Below are positions 24,915 to 35,434 of a stretch of DNA of 47,383 bases, piece by piece (position 1 is the first letter of the stretch; each line of letters opens with the position of its first letter). The notes below the pieces were generated by a model, which saw nothing but the letters and a program-made list of their open reading frames with translations, did no database searches and was not told the origin of the DNA. Origin of the DNA: Candidatus Ruminococcus equi (lineage in GTDB: Bacteria > Bacillota > Clostridia > Oscillospirales > Acutalibacteraceae); assembly GCA_018065465.1 (NCBI GenBank), contig JAGHTC010000011.1, positions 1 to 47,383 of the forward strand, read 5' to 3'. A program made the position numbers and the translations under genes.

Positions 24915-24928
24915 TTGGAGGTAATTTT

Positions 24929-26152
24929 ATGAACAAAAGCGATATCAAAAAGGTAGTTCTCGCATACAGCGGCGGACTTGACACATCTATCATCATCCCT
25001 TGGCTTAAAGAAAATTACAACAACTGCGAAGTTATTGCAGTATCGGGTAACGTCGGTCAGGCAGATGAACTCGAAGGACTCGAAGAAAAAGCACTCAAGA
25101 CAGGCGCTTCAAAACTTTATGTCCTCGACCAAACCGAAGAATATGTAAACGACTTCATCATCCCGACTGTTAAAGCAGGCGCAGTATATGAAGAATATTT
25201 GCTCGGTACATCTCACGCCCGTCCGTGCATTGCAAAAGGACTCGTTGAGATTGCAATAAAAGAAAACGCCGACGCTATCTGTCACGGCTGTACGGGTAAA
25301 GGCAACGACCAAGTTCGTTTTGAACTTGCTATCAAACACTTTGCTCCCGATATGCCTATTATCGCTCCGTGGCGTGAGTGGGATATCAAATCCCGTGAAG
25401 AAGAAATCGAGTATGCCGAGGCTCACAACATCCCGTTGAAAATCAACCGTGAAACTAACTACTCAAAAGATAAAAACCTTTGGCATCTTTCACACGAGGG
25501 ACTTGACCTCGAAGATACAGGCAACGAGCCTATGTATGAAAAAGAAGGCTTCCTCGAAATGGGAGTATCTCCTATTTCGGCACCTGACACACCGCAGTAT
25601 ATTACTCTTGAATTCGAACAGGGTGTTCCGACAAAACTCGACGGTGAGAAGATGACCGCAAAAGAAATCATCCTTAAACTCAACGAATACGGCGGTAAAA
25701 ACGGTATCGGTCTTATCGACATAGTTGAAAACCGTCTTGTCGGTATGAAGTGCAGGGGCGTTTATGAAACTCCCGGCGGTACTATCCTCTACAAAGCACA
25801 CGAATATTTAGAGAGCGTTTGCCTTGACAAAATGACTTTGCACGAAAAGCAGAAACTTTCTATTACCTTTGCAGAAGTAGTATACAACGGTCAGTGGTTT
25901 ACTCCGCTTCGTGAGGCTCTCTCCGCCTTTGTTGACAAAACACAGGAAACCGTTACAGGTAAAGTTAAACTCAAACTCTACAAGGGCAACATCATCAAAG
26001 CGGGCGTATGGAGTGACTATTCACTTTACAGCGATGAACTCGCTACTTTCGGCGAAAGCGACTACGACCAGAAAGATTCAGCAGGCTTTATCAACCTTTT
26101 CGGTCTGCCGATAAAAGTTCAGGCTCAGGTTAACAAGAAAAACAACAAATAA
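24929..26152 (+). CDS. argG: Argininosuccinate synthase
   Basis: Joins citrulline and aspartate with ATP in the cytoplasm. The PP-loop is [18 protein letters not shown] near the N-terminus, and the family segments [13 protein letters not shown] and [14 protein letters not shown] are present. ATG 24929 with GGAGG upstream gives 407 residues; an open frame of ten more codons upstream runs through the TGCATA motifs and is rejected. It heads argG-argH-argC-argJ-argB-argD-argF. Confidence 0.97.
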   Translation: MNKSDIKKVVLAYSGGLDTSIIIPWLKENYNNCEVIAVSGNVGQADELEGLEEKALKTGASKLYVLDQTEEYVNDFIIPTVKAGAVYEEYLLGTSHARPCIAKGLVEIAIKENADAICHGCTGKGNDQVRFELAIKHFAPDMPIIAPWREWDIKSREEEIEYAEAHNIPLKINRETNYSKDKNLWHLSHEGLDLEDTGNEPMYEKEGFLEMGVSPISAPDTPQYITLEFEQGVPTKLDGEKMTAKEIILKLNEYGGKNGIGLIDIVENRLVGMKCRGVYETPGGTILYKAHEYLESVCLDKMTLHEKQKLSITFAEVVYNGQWFTPLREALSAFVDKTQETVTGKVKLKLYKGNIIKAGVWSDYSLYSDELATFGESDYDQKDSAGFINLFGLPIKVQAQVNKKNNK

Positions 26153-26174
26153 TCCTAAAGAGTGAGGGATAATT

Positions 26175-27545
26175 ATGGCGAAAATGTGGGCAGGACGCAC
26201 ATCTGCCGATACTTCAAAACTTGCAGACGACTTTAACTCATCTATCAGTTTTGATATGAGAATGTACAAGCAGGATATTTTGGGAAGTATTGCACACGCA
26301 GAAATGCTTGCAAAACAAAATATTATCAGCGACAAAGAAAAAGATATGCTTGTCAGCGGTCTTTGTGATATTCTTGAAAGCATTGAAAACGGCAGTTTGC
26401 AAATTGACCTTGAATGTGAAGATATCCATATGTTTGTCGAGCAGGTACTGACGGAAAAAATCGGTGATGTCGGCAAAAAACTTCACACCGCCCGTTCAAG
26501 AAATGATCAGGTCGCACTTGATTTGAGAATGTATCTCAAAGACGAATGTGATGAAATTGTCGAAAAAGCAAAGACGCTTTTGTCCGTTATCTGCGACAAA
26601 GCAGAACTTTACAAAGACACAATTATGCCAGGCTACACCCATCTTCAAAGGGCTCAACCGATAACTTTTGCTCACCATCTTCTCTCTTACGCTATGATGC
26701 TTTTGCGTGATATCGACAGAATAGAAGACTGCAAAAAGAGAATGAACATTTCGCCGATTGGCTGTTGCGCATTAGCCGGTACTACTTACGATACCGACAG
26801 ATATTTCGAAGCAGAAAAACTCGGCTTTTCCGATATCGCGCTGAACTCACTCGACGGCGTTTCCGACCGTGACTTCTGTGTTGAACTTCTCTCCGACTTA
26901 TCTATCCTTATGATGCACCTCTCCCGTTTTTCGGAAGAAATCATTCTTTGGTCAAGTTGGGAGTTCAAGTTTGTCGAGGTTTCCGATGCCTTTACAACAG
27001 GCTCGTCGATTATGCCCCAGAAAAAGAACTCCGATATGGCTGAACTCGTAAGGGGAAAAACAGGCAGGGTTTACGGCGACCTTATCGCAACACTCACTAT
27101 GCTCAAGGGACTTCCCCTTGCTTATAATAAAGATATGCAGGAAGACAAAGAAAGTGTTTTCGATGCCTGCGATACAGTCAAAAAATGTCTTGATATTTTC
27201 TCGTCAATGCTTGGTACAATAAAAGCAAACGAAGAAAATATGAAGAAAGCGGCAAGCGAAGGCTTTATCAACGCAACCGACCTTGCAGACTATCTTACAA
27301 AGAAAGGTATGCCCTTCAGGTCCGCCTATAAAGTCTCGGGTGAGATTGTCGCCTACTGTATCAAAAACGGTCTTATTCTTGAGAATATTCCCCTTGAAAA
27401 GTACAAAGAATTTTCCGAAATCTTTGACACAGATGTATACGAAAGCATTGACCTGTTAAACTGTGTCAACAAGAGAACAAGCGAGGGCGGAACATCAAAA
27501 TCCTCGGTAGAAAAACAAATAAAATTTGTAAGAGAAAAAATATGA
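26175..27545 (+). CDS. argH: Argininosuccinate lyase
   Basis: Splits argininosuccinate into arginine and fumarate. It shows the opening MWAGRTSADTSKLADDFNSS, the HTARSRNDQVALDLRM segment, GYTHLQRAQPITFAHH with the catalytic His, and the superfamily signature GSSIMPQKKNSD. The 456 residues are normal. It starts 22 bases after argG and overlaps argC by four bases. The fumarate it makes may be used by the convergent fumC-malic enzyme operon. Confidence 0.97.
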   Translation: MAKMWAGRTSADTSKLADDFNSSISFDMRMYKQDILGSIAHAEMLAKQNIISDKEKDMLVSGLCDILESIENGSLQIDLECEDIHMFVEQVLTEKIGDVGKKLHTARSRNDQVALDLRMYLKDECDEIVEKAKTLLSVICDKAELYKDTIMPGYTHLQRAQPITFAHHLLSYAMMLLRDIDRIEDCKKRMNISPIGCCALAGTTYDTDRYFEAEKLGFSDIALNSLDGVSDRDFCVELLSDLSILMMHLSRFSEEIILWSSWEFKFVEVSDAFTTGSSIMPQKKNSDMAELVRGKTGRVYGDLIATLTMLKGLPLAYNKDMQEDKESVFDACDTVKKCLDIFSSMLGTIKANEENMKKAASEGFINATDLADYLTKKGMPFRSAYKVSGEIVAYCIKNGLILENIPLEKYKEFSEIFDTDVYESIDLLNCVNKRTSEGGTSKSSVEKQIKFVREKI

Positions 27546-28468
27546 CAAAAGTATTTATAGACGGCGGTGCCGGTACAACGGGACTTAGGCTCAAAGACAG
27601 ACTCAAAGACAGAGAAGATATAGAACTTCTCACTTTGCCCGATGAGTACCGTAAAGATATTTCCCACCGCAAAGAAATGATAAACAATTCCGATATTACT
27701 TTTTTCTGTTTGCCCGACGATGCGGCAAAAGAGGCACTGACTCTTGTTGATAATCCGAACACGGTAATTATCGACACATCAACCGCACACAGAACAGACG
27801 AAAGATTCATCTACGGAATGCCCGAACTTTTGGGACAAAAAGAAAGAATTGAAAACGCAAAAAGGATAACAAACCCAGGTTGTCACGCAAGCGGTTTTAT
27901 CGCCCTTGTTGCCCCTTTGACGCATTTCAATATTATCAAAAAAGACAAAGTGCTTTCCTGCTTTTCGCTGACAGGTTACTCGGGCGGTGGAAAGAAAATG
28001 ATAGCAGATTATGAAAGCGAAAACAGGGACACTCTTTTAGAAGCCCCAAGGGTTTACGGACTTTCGCAAAGTCACAAGCATCTTCCCGAAATGCAAAAGT
28101 ACAGCGGACTTGAAAACAACCCTGTATTTTTGCCGACTGTTGCACCGTACTACTGCGGTATGGAAGTTCTCGTTCCCTTATCAAAAGATGATATCGGCAT
28201 TTCGCTTGACGAACTTAAAACCGTCTACAAAGATTACTACAAAAGCGGGCTTATCCGTTTTTGTGACAATACTGATGAAAACGGATTTTTGAGTGCTAAT
28301 AAACTTTCATACTCCGATATGATGGAAATTTCCGTTGTCGGAAACGATGAAAGAATCGTACTCGTGTCACGCTTTGACAATCTCGGAAAAGGTGCTTCGG
28401 GCGCGGCTATACAGAATATGAACATTGTCCTGAAACAAGAGATGAGTTTGGGACTTGTTGTAAAATAA
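27542..28468 (+). CDS. argC: N-acetyl-gamma-glutamyl-phosphate reductase, short type
   Basis: Reduces N-acetylglutamyl phosphate with NADPH, third step of arginine synthesis. The nucleotide-binding start is KVFIDGGAGTTGLRL and the catalytic Cys is in NPGCHASGF. With 308 residues it belongs to the shorter ArgC class. Its ATG overlaps the argH stop, so the pair is translationally coupled. argJ follows after ten bases. Confidence 0.95.
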   Translation: MTKVFIDGGAGTTGLRLKDRLKDREDIELLTLPDEYRKDISHRKEMINNSDITFFCLPDDAAKEALTLVDNPNTVIIDTSTAHRTDERFIYGMPELLGQKERIENAKRITNPGCHASGFIALVAPLTHFNIIKKDKVLSCFSLTGYSGGGKKMIADYESENRDTLLEAPRVYGLSQSHKHLPEMQKYSGLENNPVFLPTVAPYYCGMEVLVPLSKDDIGISLDELKTVYKDYYKSGLIRFCDNTDENGFLSANKLSYSDMMEISVVGNDERIVLVSRFDNLGKGASGAAIQNMNIVLKQEMSLGLVVK

Positions 28469-28478
28469 TGAGGTTGCT

Positions 28479-29693
28479 ATGAAGAAAATTTCAGGAGGAG
28501 TGTGTGCCGCAAAAGGCTTTACCGCTTCGGGTATTCACTGTGGCATACGCAAAGACAAAACCAAAAATGACCTTTCGCTTATATACAGTGAAAAGCCCTG
28601 TACTGCGGCGGCTGTATATACGACAAATCTTGTCAAAGGTGCTCCTCTTACGGTTACAAAAGAACATATAAAAAACGGTATCGCACAGGCGGTTATCTGT
28701 AACTCAGGCAACGCAAACACCTGCAACGCAGACGGCATAGAAATTGCCGAGAAAATGTCCGCGTTGGTTTCGGAAAATCTGCCGATTTCGGCAGAAGATG
28801 TTGTAGTTGCATCAACCGGTGTTATCGGTCAAAAACTCGACATCACTCCGATACAAGAAGCCGTCCCCACCCTTTGCAAAAGTCTTTCAAAATCGGGCAA
28901 CGATGATGCCGCAAACGGCATTATGACAACCGACACGGTGGATAAACAAATTGCAGTAAGTTTTGAACTTTCAGGCATAGAATGTACAATAGGCGGTATG
29001 GCAAAAGGCAGCGGAATGATTCATCCCGATATGGCTACAATGCTCGTATTCATCACAACCGATGTTGCTATATCACAGGAAATGCTCCAAAAAGCTTTGT
29101 CAACCGATATACAAAATACATTCAATATGCTCTCGATTGACGGCGATACATCAACAAACGATATGGTTACCGTTTTAGCAAACGGTATGGCAGAAAACGA
29201 AAAGATAACATCCGACAACGACGACTTCAAAACCTTTATGAAGGCACTGAATTCTGTTACCGTCGGACTTTGCAAAATGATAGCCGCAGACGGCGAAGGT
29301 GCAACAAAAATGCTTGAATGTAATGTCAGCGGTGCGTCTTCAAAAAGTGTTGCAAAAGCCGTTGCAAAAAGCGTTATCTGTTCAAGTTTGCTCAAAGCCG
29401 CAATGTTCGGCGCAGACGCGAACTGGGGCAGGGTGCTTTGTGCAATAGGCTACTCAAAAGCAGATGTTGATGTAAACAAAATTGATGTATCGTTTAGAAG
29501 CAGCAAAGGCGAAATAAAGGTCTGTGAAAACGGACATTCAATCGACTTTTCCGAAGAAAAAGCAAAGGAAATTTTGCTTGAAAACGAAATCGAAATTTTA
29601 GTAGATTTGAAAGACGGCGAGTTTTCTTCATCCGCTTGGGGTTGCGACCTCACATACGATTATGTAAAAATCAACGGCGATTACAGGACGTGA
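28479..29693 (+). CDS. argJ: Glutamate N-acetyltransferase / amino-acid acetyltransferase
   Basis: Moves the acetyl group from N-acetylornithine to glutamate, making the pathway cyclic; a bifunctional form also uses acetyl-CoA. The proenzyme cuts itself before the Thr in HPDMATML, the new N-terminal nucleophile. Other marks are AVICNSGNANTCN, STGVIGQKLD and SIDGDTSTND. No argA or argE is seen in the cluster, which fits the cyclic pathway. Length 404 is normal. Bifunctionality is inferred. Confidence 0.96.
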   Translation: MKKISGGVCAAKGFTASGIHCGIRKDKTKNDLSLIYSEKPCTAAAVYTTNLVKGAPLTVTKEHIKNGIAQAVICNSGNANTCNADGIEIAEKMSALVSENLPISAEDVVVASTGVIGQKLDITPIQEAVPTLCKSLSKSGNDDAANGIMTTDTVDKQIAVSFELSGIECTIGGMAKGSGMIHPDMATMLVFITTDVAISQEMLQKALSTDIQNTFNMLSIDGDTSTNDMVTVLANGMAENEKITSDNDDFKTFMKALNSVTVGLCKMIAADGEGATKMLECNVSGASSKSVAKAVAKSVICSSLLKAAMFGADANWGRVLCAIGYSKADVDVNKIDVSFRSSKGEIKVCENGHSIDFSEEKAKEILLENEIEILVDLKDGEFSSSAWGCDLTYDYVKINGDYRT

Positions 29694-29697
29694 TATT

Positions 29698-30567
29698 ATG
29701 AACACAAATTTTTCTAATCCGGAGCGTGCCGAGGTGCTTATCCAAGCCCTCCCGTACATCAAAAAATATGTCGGTAAAATTGTCGTAATAAAATACGGCG
29801 GAAACGCTATGATAAACGATGAGTTAAAAGAACAGGTTATGCAGGATATCGTTTTGCTGTGGCTAATCGGTGTTAAGGTCGTTTTAGTCCACGGCGGCGG
29901 TCCCGAGATAAACGAAGTTATGGCAAAATTCGGAAAAGAGCCGAAGTTTATTGACGGTCTGCGTGTTACCGACAAAGAAACAGTTGATATCGTTCAAATG
30001 GTATTGTCGGGCAAAGTCAACAAAACCCTTGTTAATCTGCTTGAATCAAAGGGCGGAAAAGCAATGGGCATTTCCGGTATGGACGGCGGACTTATCGAAG
30101 CCGAAATGAAAGACAAAAAATTAGGCTATGTCGGAGATATCACGAATATAAACATAACCCCTGTTTTTGATTTGCTCGAAAAAGGATATATCCCCGTAAT
30201 TTCCACAATCGCCTGTGACAAACAGGGCAACGCCTATAACATCAACGGTGACACAGCCGCCGCTTATATTGCAGGTGCTTTGTCTGCAAAGCGTCTTATT
30301 ATGATGACGGATATCGCAGGAATTCTCAAGGATACAAATGACGAAAACTCACTCATCCCAGTTGTCACCGTCAGCGAGGCTCACGAACTCTACAAAGACG
30401 GAATTATCTCGGGCGGTATGATACCGAAAGTAGGTTGCTGTATCGAGGCTATCTACAAAGGCGTTGAAAAAGTCACCATTATGGACGGCAGAGTACATCA
30501 TTCAATAATTATGGAGTTGCTCACCAACGAAGGTGCAGGCACTATGGTTGTAGGTGATAAAGAATGA
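29698..30567 (+). CDS. argB: Acetylglutamate kinase
   Basis: Phosphorylates N-acetylglutamate, usually the feedback-controlled step. It has VVIKYGGNAM, VLVHGGGPEIN and MTDIAGIL, and GGMIPK near the end. The N-terminus has about 20 residues before the kinase fold, reading AEVLIQALPYIKKYVGK; such an extension is typical of arginine-sensitive hexameric kinases, so feedback inhibition is plausible. It starts four bases after argJ and overlaps argD. Confidence 0.96.
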   Translation: MNTNFSNPERAEVLIQALPYIKKYVGKIVVIKYGGNAMINDELKEQVMQDIVLLWLIGVKVVLVHGGGPEINEVMAKFGKEPKFIDGLRVTDKETVDIVQMVLSGKVNKTLVNLLESKGGKAMGISGMDGGLIEAEMKDKKLGYVGDITNINITPVFDLLEKGYIPVISTIACDKQGNAYNINGDTAAAYIAGALSAKRLIMMTDIAGILKDTNDENSLIPVVTVSEAHELYKDGIISGGMIPKVGCCIEAIYKGVEKVTIMDGRVHHSIIMELLTNEGAGTMVVGDKE

Positions 30568-31733
30568 ACATAAAAGAACTTGATAAAAAATATGTTGCCT
30601 CAACATACGGTCGTTTTGATATCGAAATCGTAAAGGGCAAAGGCTCTTTGGTTTATGACGAAAACGGCAAGGAATATATTGACCTTACATCGGGAATAGG
30701 AGTAAATATCTTCGGTGTATGTGATGACAAAATCTGTGAGGCTATTGAAAATCAAGCAAAAACGCTTACTCACATTTCAAACCTTTTCTACACAAAACCG
30801 TGTGTAGAACTAGCCCAGATGCTTTGCGAAAAGACAGGTATGTCAAAAGTCTTTTTCTCAAACTCGGGTGCAGAGGCAAACGAATGTGCAATAAAAATTG
30901 CCCGTAAATATGCTCAAAGCAAAAAGGGCGAAGAATACTTTAACATAATCACACTTGAAAACTCTTTCCACGGCAGAACACTCACTACTCTTGCCGCAAC
31001 AGGACAGGAAAGTTTCCACACTCTCTACACTCCGCTGACAGATGGTTTTGTCAGCACAAAGGCTAACGACCTTGATGCATTTATTAAACTTGCAGAAAGC
31101 ACAAAATGCGCAGGCATTATGCTCGAAACCGTGCAGGGTGAGGGCGGAGTAAATGTCCTCGACTTTGATTTTGTCAAGGGTGTCGAAAAGTATGCAAAAG
31201 AAAATGATATTATCCTCATCATTGACGAAGTGCAGACAGGCAACGGCAGAACAGGAAAACTCTATTCATATATGAATTACGGTATAACTCCCGATGTTGT
31301 TTCCACCGCAAAAGGACTTGCGGGCGGACTGCCCTTGGGTGCAACTTTGATGTCACAAAAGGTCAAAGATGTATTTAACTTCGGTGACCACGGCTCAACT
31401 TTCGGCGGTAATCCGATTTGCTGTGCAAGTGCCTTGTCGGTACTTTCGCGTATAGACGACAATCTTTTGCAGGATGTAAACAAAAAGAGCGAATATATCT
31501 TCTCAGAGCTTGAAAATGCAGAAGGCGTAGAAAGCATAAGCGGTAAAGGTCTTATGCTCGGAATTAAAGCAAAACAAGACGCAAAAAGAACAATAAAACG
31601 CTTGCAGGAAAAGGGCGTTTTGTGCCTTAGTGCAAAAGACAAAGTCCGTCTTTTGCCCCCGCTTAATATTGAATTTTCACTACTCCAAAAAGCAGTAGAA
31701 ATCATAAAAGAAACCTTGAAGGAGGAACTGTGA
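30564..31733 (+). CDS. argD: Acetylornithine aminotransferase
   Basis: PLP enzyme that forms N-acetylornithine from the semialdehyde. The fold type I pattern is clear: [18 protein letters not shown], the [16 protein letters not shown] loop, [13 protein letters not shown] before the lysine, and [12 protein letters not shown] with the PLP Lys. The 389 residues are normal. Both ends overlap neighbours (argB by four bases, argF by one). Confidence 0.96.
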   Translation: MNIKELDKKYVASTYGRFDIEIVKGKGSLVYDENGKEYIDLTSGIGVNIFGVCDDKICEAIENQAKTLTHISNLFYTKPCVELAQMLCEKTGMSKVFFSNSGAEANECAIKIARKYAQSKKGEEYFNIITLENSFHGRTLTTLAATGQESFHTLYTPLTDGFVSTKANDLDAFIKLAESTKCAGIMLETVQGEGGVNVLDFDFVKGVEKYAKENDIILIIDEVQTGNGRTGKLYSYMNYGITPDVVSTAKGLAGGLPLGATLMSQKVKDVFNFGDHGSTFGGNPICCASALSVLSRIDDNLLQDVNKKSEYIFSELENAEGVESISGKGLMLGIKAKQDAKRTIKRLQEKGVLCLSAKDKVRLLPPLNIEFSLLQKAVEIIKETLKEEL

Positions 31734-32722
31734 TGGAAAATTTCAAAGGTAAAAATTTTCTGAAACTTCTTGACTTCACTCCGGATGAAATCACCTCTCT
31801 TATTGATATGGCAGAGGATTTTAAGAAAAAGAAAAAGGCGGGTGTTCCCCACCGCCTGTGCGAGGGAAAAAACATCGCCTTGATTTTTGAAAAGACTTCT
31901 ACAAGAACCCGTTGTGCTTTTGAGGTCGCAGCAAATGACCTCGGTATGAGCAGTACCTATCTTGAGCCGAGTTCATCACAAATCGGCAAGAAAGAAAGTA
32001 TCGCCGACACAGCAAGGGTGCTCGGCAGAATGTATGACGCTATCGAATACAGAGGCTTTTCACAAAGTATAGTCGAAGACCTTGCAAAATACTCGGGTGT
32101 CCCCGTTTATAACGGACTTACAAATGAATTCCACCCAACACAAATTTTAGCAGACTTTTTGACGATTCGAGAACACCTCGGCGAACTCAAAGGCAAAAAA
32201 CTCGTATATATGGGAGATGCCCGCTACAATATGGGTAACTCGCTTATGGTCGGCTGTGCAAAAATGGGTATGCACTTTGTCGCTTGCTCAAACAAAAAGT
32301 ATTTTCCCGACAGCGAACTTATCAAAACCTGCGAAGAAATCGCAGAAAAAACAGGCGCGACACTTGAATTCATCGAAGAACCGATGACAGCGACCAAAAA
32401 CGCCGATGTAATCTACACGGATGTTTGGGTATCTATGGGCGAGCCCGACGAGGTTTGGGCAGAGAGAATAAAAGACCTCACCCCATACAGAGTTACAAAA
32501 GAACTTATGGAAAACGCAAACGAAAACTGCAAATTTATGCACTGCTTGCCCGCTTTCCACGATTTGAATACTACTATCGGAAAAGAGATAAGCGAAAAGT
32601 TCAACATCGACTGTATGGAAGTCACCGACGAAGTTTTTGAAAGTGACAACTCCATCGTCTTTGACGAGGCGGAAAACCGTATGCACACGATAAAAGCCGT
32701 CATCGCCGCCACCTTGGCTTAA
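31733..32722 (+). CDS. argF: Ornithine carbamoyltransferase
   Basis: Makes citrulline from ornithine and carbamoyl phosphate. The carbamoyl-phosphate site is [13 protein letters not shown], and the ornithine loop HCLPAFHD is present. ATG 31733 overlaps the argD stop by one base and has GGAGG seven bases before it; a GTG one codon earlier is too close to that site. The 329 residues are normal. It is the last arg gene; the repeat at 32747 and terminator at 32834 follow. An anabolic role is set by the operon. Confidence 0.97.
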   Translation: MENFKGKNFLKLLDFTPDEITSLIDMAEDFKKKKKAGVPHRLCEGKNIALIFEKTSTRTRCAFEVAANDLGMSSTYLEPSSSQIGKKESIADTARVLGRMYDAIEYRGFSQSIVEDLAKYSGVPVYNGLTNEFHPTQILADFLTIREHLGELKGKKLVYMGDARYNMGNSLMVGCAKMGMHFVACSNKKYFPDSELIKTCEEIAEKTGATLEFIEEPMTATKNADVIYTDVWVSMGEPDEVWAERIKDLTPYRVTKELMENANENCKFMHCLPAFHDLNTTIGKEISEKFNIDCMEVTDEVFESDNSIVFDEAENRMHTIKAVIAATLA

Positions 32723-32746
32723 TCGACAACTTAAAACTTAAATAGT

Positions 32747-32798
32747 CTACCCCTCTGTCAAAATCTTTGATTTTGACATCTCCCCTGACAAGGGGAGA
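32747..32798 (+). repeat. Dispersed two-hairpin repeat, copy 2
   Basis: First hairpin GTCAAAATC/GATTTTGAC, second hairpin TCTCCCC-TGACAA-GGGGAGA. The following 24 bases also resemble the bases after copy 3 (ATAAG, then TGATTTA). It lies in the convergent gap between argF and the malic enzyme gene. Confidence 0.8.
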
Positions 32799-32833
32799 TT
32801 ATAAGATTTGGTGATTTATATTTTCTTAACACT

Positions 32834-32866
32834 AAAAATGCTGTGGCAAATCGCCACAGCATTTTT
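32834..32866. terminator. Bidirectional terminator between argF and malic enzyme
   Basis: A perfect 14-bp stem (32834-32847 with 32853-32866) with loop AAATC and A/T flanks ends both convergent operons. Confidence 0.9.
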
Positions 32867-34041
32867 TATATTCTCGCAACGCCTGTTTTCCTTGCCGCGT
32901 CTGCTACGGCTTTTGCGACAGCCTTTGCAACTCTTTTGTCAAACGGTTTCACAATGATATTGTTCTCATTAAGTTCGTCGTCTGAAATCAAATTTGCGAT
33001 AGCATATGCCGCCGCTACTTTCATTTCTTCGTTTATCTCGCTTGCGCGAACATCAAACGCCCCGCGGAAAATCCCGGGAAAAGCAAGCACATTGTTAATC
33101 TGGTTCGGATAGTCACTCCTGCCGGTGGATATGATTTTTGCCCCGCCTTCTTTTGCTTCTTCGGGGAAAATTTCGGGCGTGGGATTTGCACAGGCAAAAA
33201 TAACGGCGTCTTTGTTCATCGACCTTACCATTTCTTTTGTGACAAGGTTGGGCTTTGAAAAGCCCAAGAAAGCATCCGCACCGACCAAAGCATCCTGAAG
33301 ATTTCCGCTTAAATGCTCGCGGTTAGTAAGTTTTGCAAGTTCTTTCATATAGTCAAAAGGAATGTTACTGTCATTCTCATTTATGATACCGAATTTATCA
33401 CAAAGGATGATATTTTTAAATCCTGCCGACAAAAGCAGACGGCAAACAGAAGACCCCGCCGCACCGATACCGTTTATGACTATACGCATATTCTCTTTGT
33501 CTTTTTTGACAATTTTAAGTGCATTAAGCATACCTGAAAGGACGATAACCGCAGTACCGTGCTGGTCATCGTGAAACACGGGGATATCACATTTTTCTTT
33601 GAGTTTTCGTTCTATCTCAAAACATCTCGGCGCAGAAATATCTTCAAGATTTATTCCGCCGAAACTGTCGCTGATGTTATAGACCGTGTTGACAAATTCG
33701 TCAACATCGTTAGTCTTTACACAAAGAGGGAAAGCGTCAACATCACCAAACGACTTAAACAGCACGCATTTGCCTTCCATTACGGGCATACCCGAAATAC
33801 CGCCGATGTTACCAAGTCCGAGTACCGCACTACCGTCTGTAATAACCGCACAGAGGTTATGCTTTCTTGTAAGTTCATAACTTTTGTCTTTGTCTTTTTG
33901 TATTTCAAGACAAGGCTGTGCAACACCCGGAGTGTAAGCAAGCGACAAACTTTCTTCGTTATCCACTTCTACGGTTGAAACAACCTCGATTTTGCCTTTC
34001 CATTTTTCGTGGAGTTTCAGCGATTCCTTTGCATAATCCAT
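32866..34041 (-). CDS. NAD(P)-dependent malic enzyme, short bacterial form
   Basis: Oxidatively decarboxylates malate to pyruvate. Seen are LAYTPGVAQPCLEI, TDGSAVLGLGNIGGISGMPVMEGK, FHDDQHGTAVIVL and the dinucleotide motif GIGAAGSS. The 391 residues match the short form without the C-terminal phosphotransacetylase-like domain. ATG 34041 has AAGAAGGA upstream; the longer frame overlaps fumC and is rejected. It follows fumC by 13 bases, so fumarate to malate to pyruvate is encoded as a unit. NAD versus NADP use is not decided here. Confidence 0.94.
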   Translation of the reverse strand: MDYAKESLKLHEKWKGKIEVVSTVEVDNEESLSLAYTPGVAQPCLEIQKDKDKSYELTRKHNLCAVITDGSAVLGLGNIGGISGMPVMEGKCVLFKSFGDVDAFPLCVKTNDVDEFVNTVYNISDSFGGINLEDISAPRCFEIERKLKEKCDIPVFHDDQHGTAVIVLSGMLNALKIVKKDKENMRIVINGIGAAGSSVCRLLLSAGFKNIILCDKFGIINENDSNIPFDYMKELAKLTNREHLSGNLQDALVGADAFLGFSKPNLVTKEMVRSMNKDAVIFACANPTPEIFPEEAKEGGAKIISTGRSDYPNQINNVLAFPGIFRGAFDVRASEINEEMKVAAAYAIANLISDDELNENNIIVKPFDKRVAKAVAKAVADAARKTGVARI

Positions 34042-34054
34042 AGTAAATCCTTCT

Positions 34055-35419
34055 TTACACCATCTTTTTCGGGTCAACAAGAATGTCAAATTCTTCTTTA
34101 CTCATAACTTCTAATTTAAGTACCGCTTCTTTTAATGTGAGCGAATTTTCGTGAGCATACTTTGCGATTTGTGCCGCCTTTTCGTAGCCGATTTTCGGCG
34201 TAAGGCAGGTAACAAGCATAAGCGATTTGTCAAGATTTTCTTTCATCTTCTTTTCGTTTGGTTTGATACCTCTGACACAGTTTTTCTCAAACGAAGTCAT
34301 AACATCGGTCAAGAGCCTTACCGACTGCAAAAAGTTGTATGCACAAACAGGCATAAATACGTTGAGTTCAAAATTGCCCTGTGATGCCGAAATGGAAATT
34401 GCCGTATCGTTAGCCATAACCTGAACCGCTACCATTGTGACCGCCTCGCACTGAGTGGGATTTACCTTCCCGGGCATAATCGAGCTGCCGGGCTCATTTT
34501 CGGGAATGGTTATCTCGCCGATACCGCACCTCGGTCCCGACGACAGAAAACGGATATCGTTTGCAATTTTCATCAGGTTGCAGGCGAGTGATTTTATTGC
34601 CCCGTGGGCAAAGACAAAAGCGTCTTTTGATGTAAGGGCATGGAATTTATTTTCATCGGGGACAAATTCATTATCGAGCATAATCGACAATTCATCACAC
34701 ACCGCTTTGTCAAAATTTTCGGGAGCGTTGAGTCCAGTGCCGACGGCAGTTCCGCCGATAGCAAGTTTTCTCAAATAGTAAAGAGATTTCTCTATCATAT
34801 TGTAGGACTCGGAAAGCATAGTTCTCCAACCGCTTATTTCCTGCGAAAACTTTATCGGTGTTGCGTCCTGAAGATGAGTTCTGCCGATTTTTATTACATT
34901 AACATTTTCCATTTCCAGTGCAGAAAATGCAAAGATAAGTTTGTACAATGCAGGGAGAAGTTTATTCCCCACCGCAAGTGTGGCGGCAATATTCATCGCC
35001 GAGGGAAAAGTATCGTTTGAACTCTGCGACATGTTTACATCGTCATTCGGGTGCAAAAGTTTTTCTCCTGCTATTTCGTTACCGCGGTTTGCAATAACCT
35101 CGTTGACATTCATATTCGTTTGAGTTCCGCTGCCTGTCTGCCAAACGGAAAGAGGAAAATTGCCGACAAGTTTTTCGTCTTTGATTTCATCGCAGACGGT
35201 TTCGATAATCTCTGCTTTTTTACTGTCAATTTTTTGAAGTTTCAAGTTTGCTTTTGCACAGGCGGATTTTAGTGACGCAAAAGCCGAAATGATTTCAAAA
35301 GGCATTTTTTCTTCGCCTATTCTGAAATTTTCAAAACTTCTTTGTGTTTGCGCTCCGTAGTATTTATCTATGGGCACCTTTACTTCGCCCATTGTGTCGT
35401 GTTCAATACGATAGTCCAT
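34055..35419 (-). CDS. fumC: Class II fumarate hydratase
   Basis: Converts fumarate and malate without an iron-sulfur cluster. It begins with DTMGEVKVPIDKYYGAQTQRS. GSGTQTNMNVNEV, GRTHLQDATP and the signature GSSIMPGKVNPTQCE are all present. The 454 residues are normal; aspartase is a close relative but lacks this overall pattern and the malic enzyme partner. AAAGGAG precedes ATG 35419. It lies 15 bases after ykgJ-like gene and before the malic enzyme. Confidence 0.95.
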   Translation of the reverse strand: MDYRIEHDTMGEVKVPIDKYYGAQTQRSFENFRIGEEKMPFEIISAFASLKSACAKANLKLQKIDSKKAEIIETVCDEIKDEKLVGNFPLSVWQTGSGTQTNMNVNEVIANRGNEIAGEKLLHPNDDVNMSQSSNDTFPSAMNIAATLAVGNKLLPALYKLIFAFSALEMENVNVIKIGRTHLQDATPIKFSQEISGWRTMLSESYNMIEKSLYYLRKLAIGGTAVGTGLNAPENFDKAVCDELSIMLDNEFVPDENKFHALTSKDAFVFAHGAIKSLACNLMKIANDIRFLSSGPRCGIGEITIPENEPGSSIMPGKVNPTQCEAVTMVAVQVMANDTAISISASQGNFELNVFMPVCAYNFLQSVRLLTDVMTSFEKNCVRGIKPNEKKMKENLDKSLMLVTCLTPKIGYEKAAQIAKYAHENSLTLKEAVLKLEVMSKEEFDILVDPKKMV

Positions 35420-35434
35420 AATAACACTCCTTTA

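Noticed and set aside
24612-24928. T-box or riboswitch leader for argG
   Set aside because: The predicted transcript start is about 37 bases before the start codon, too short for a T-box or known riboswitch, and the motifs are DNA-operator-like hexamers.
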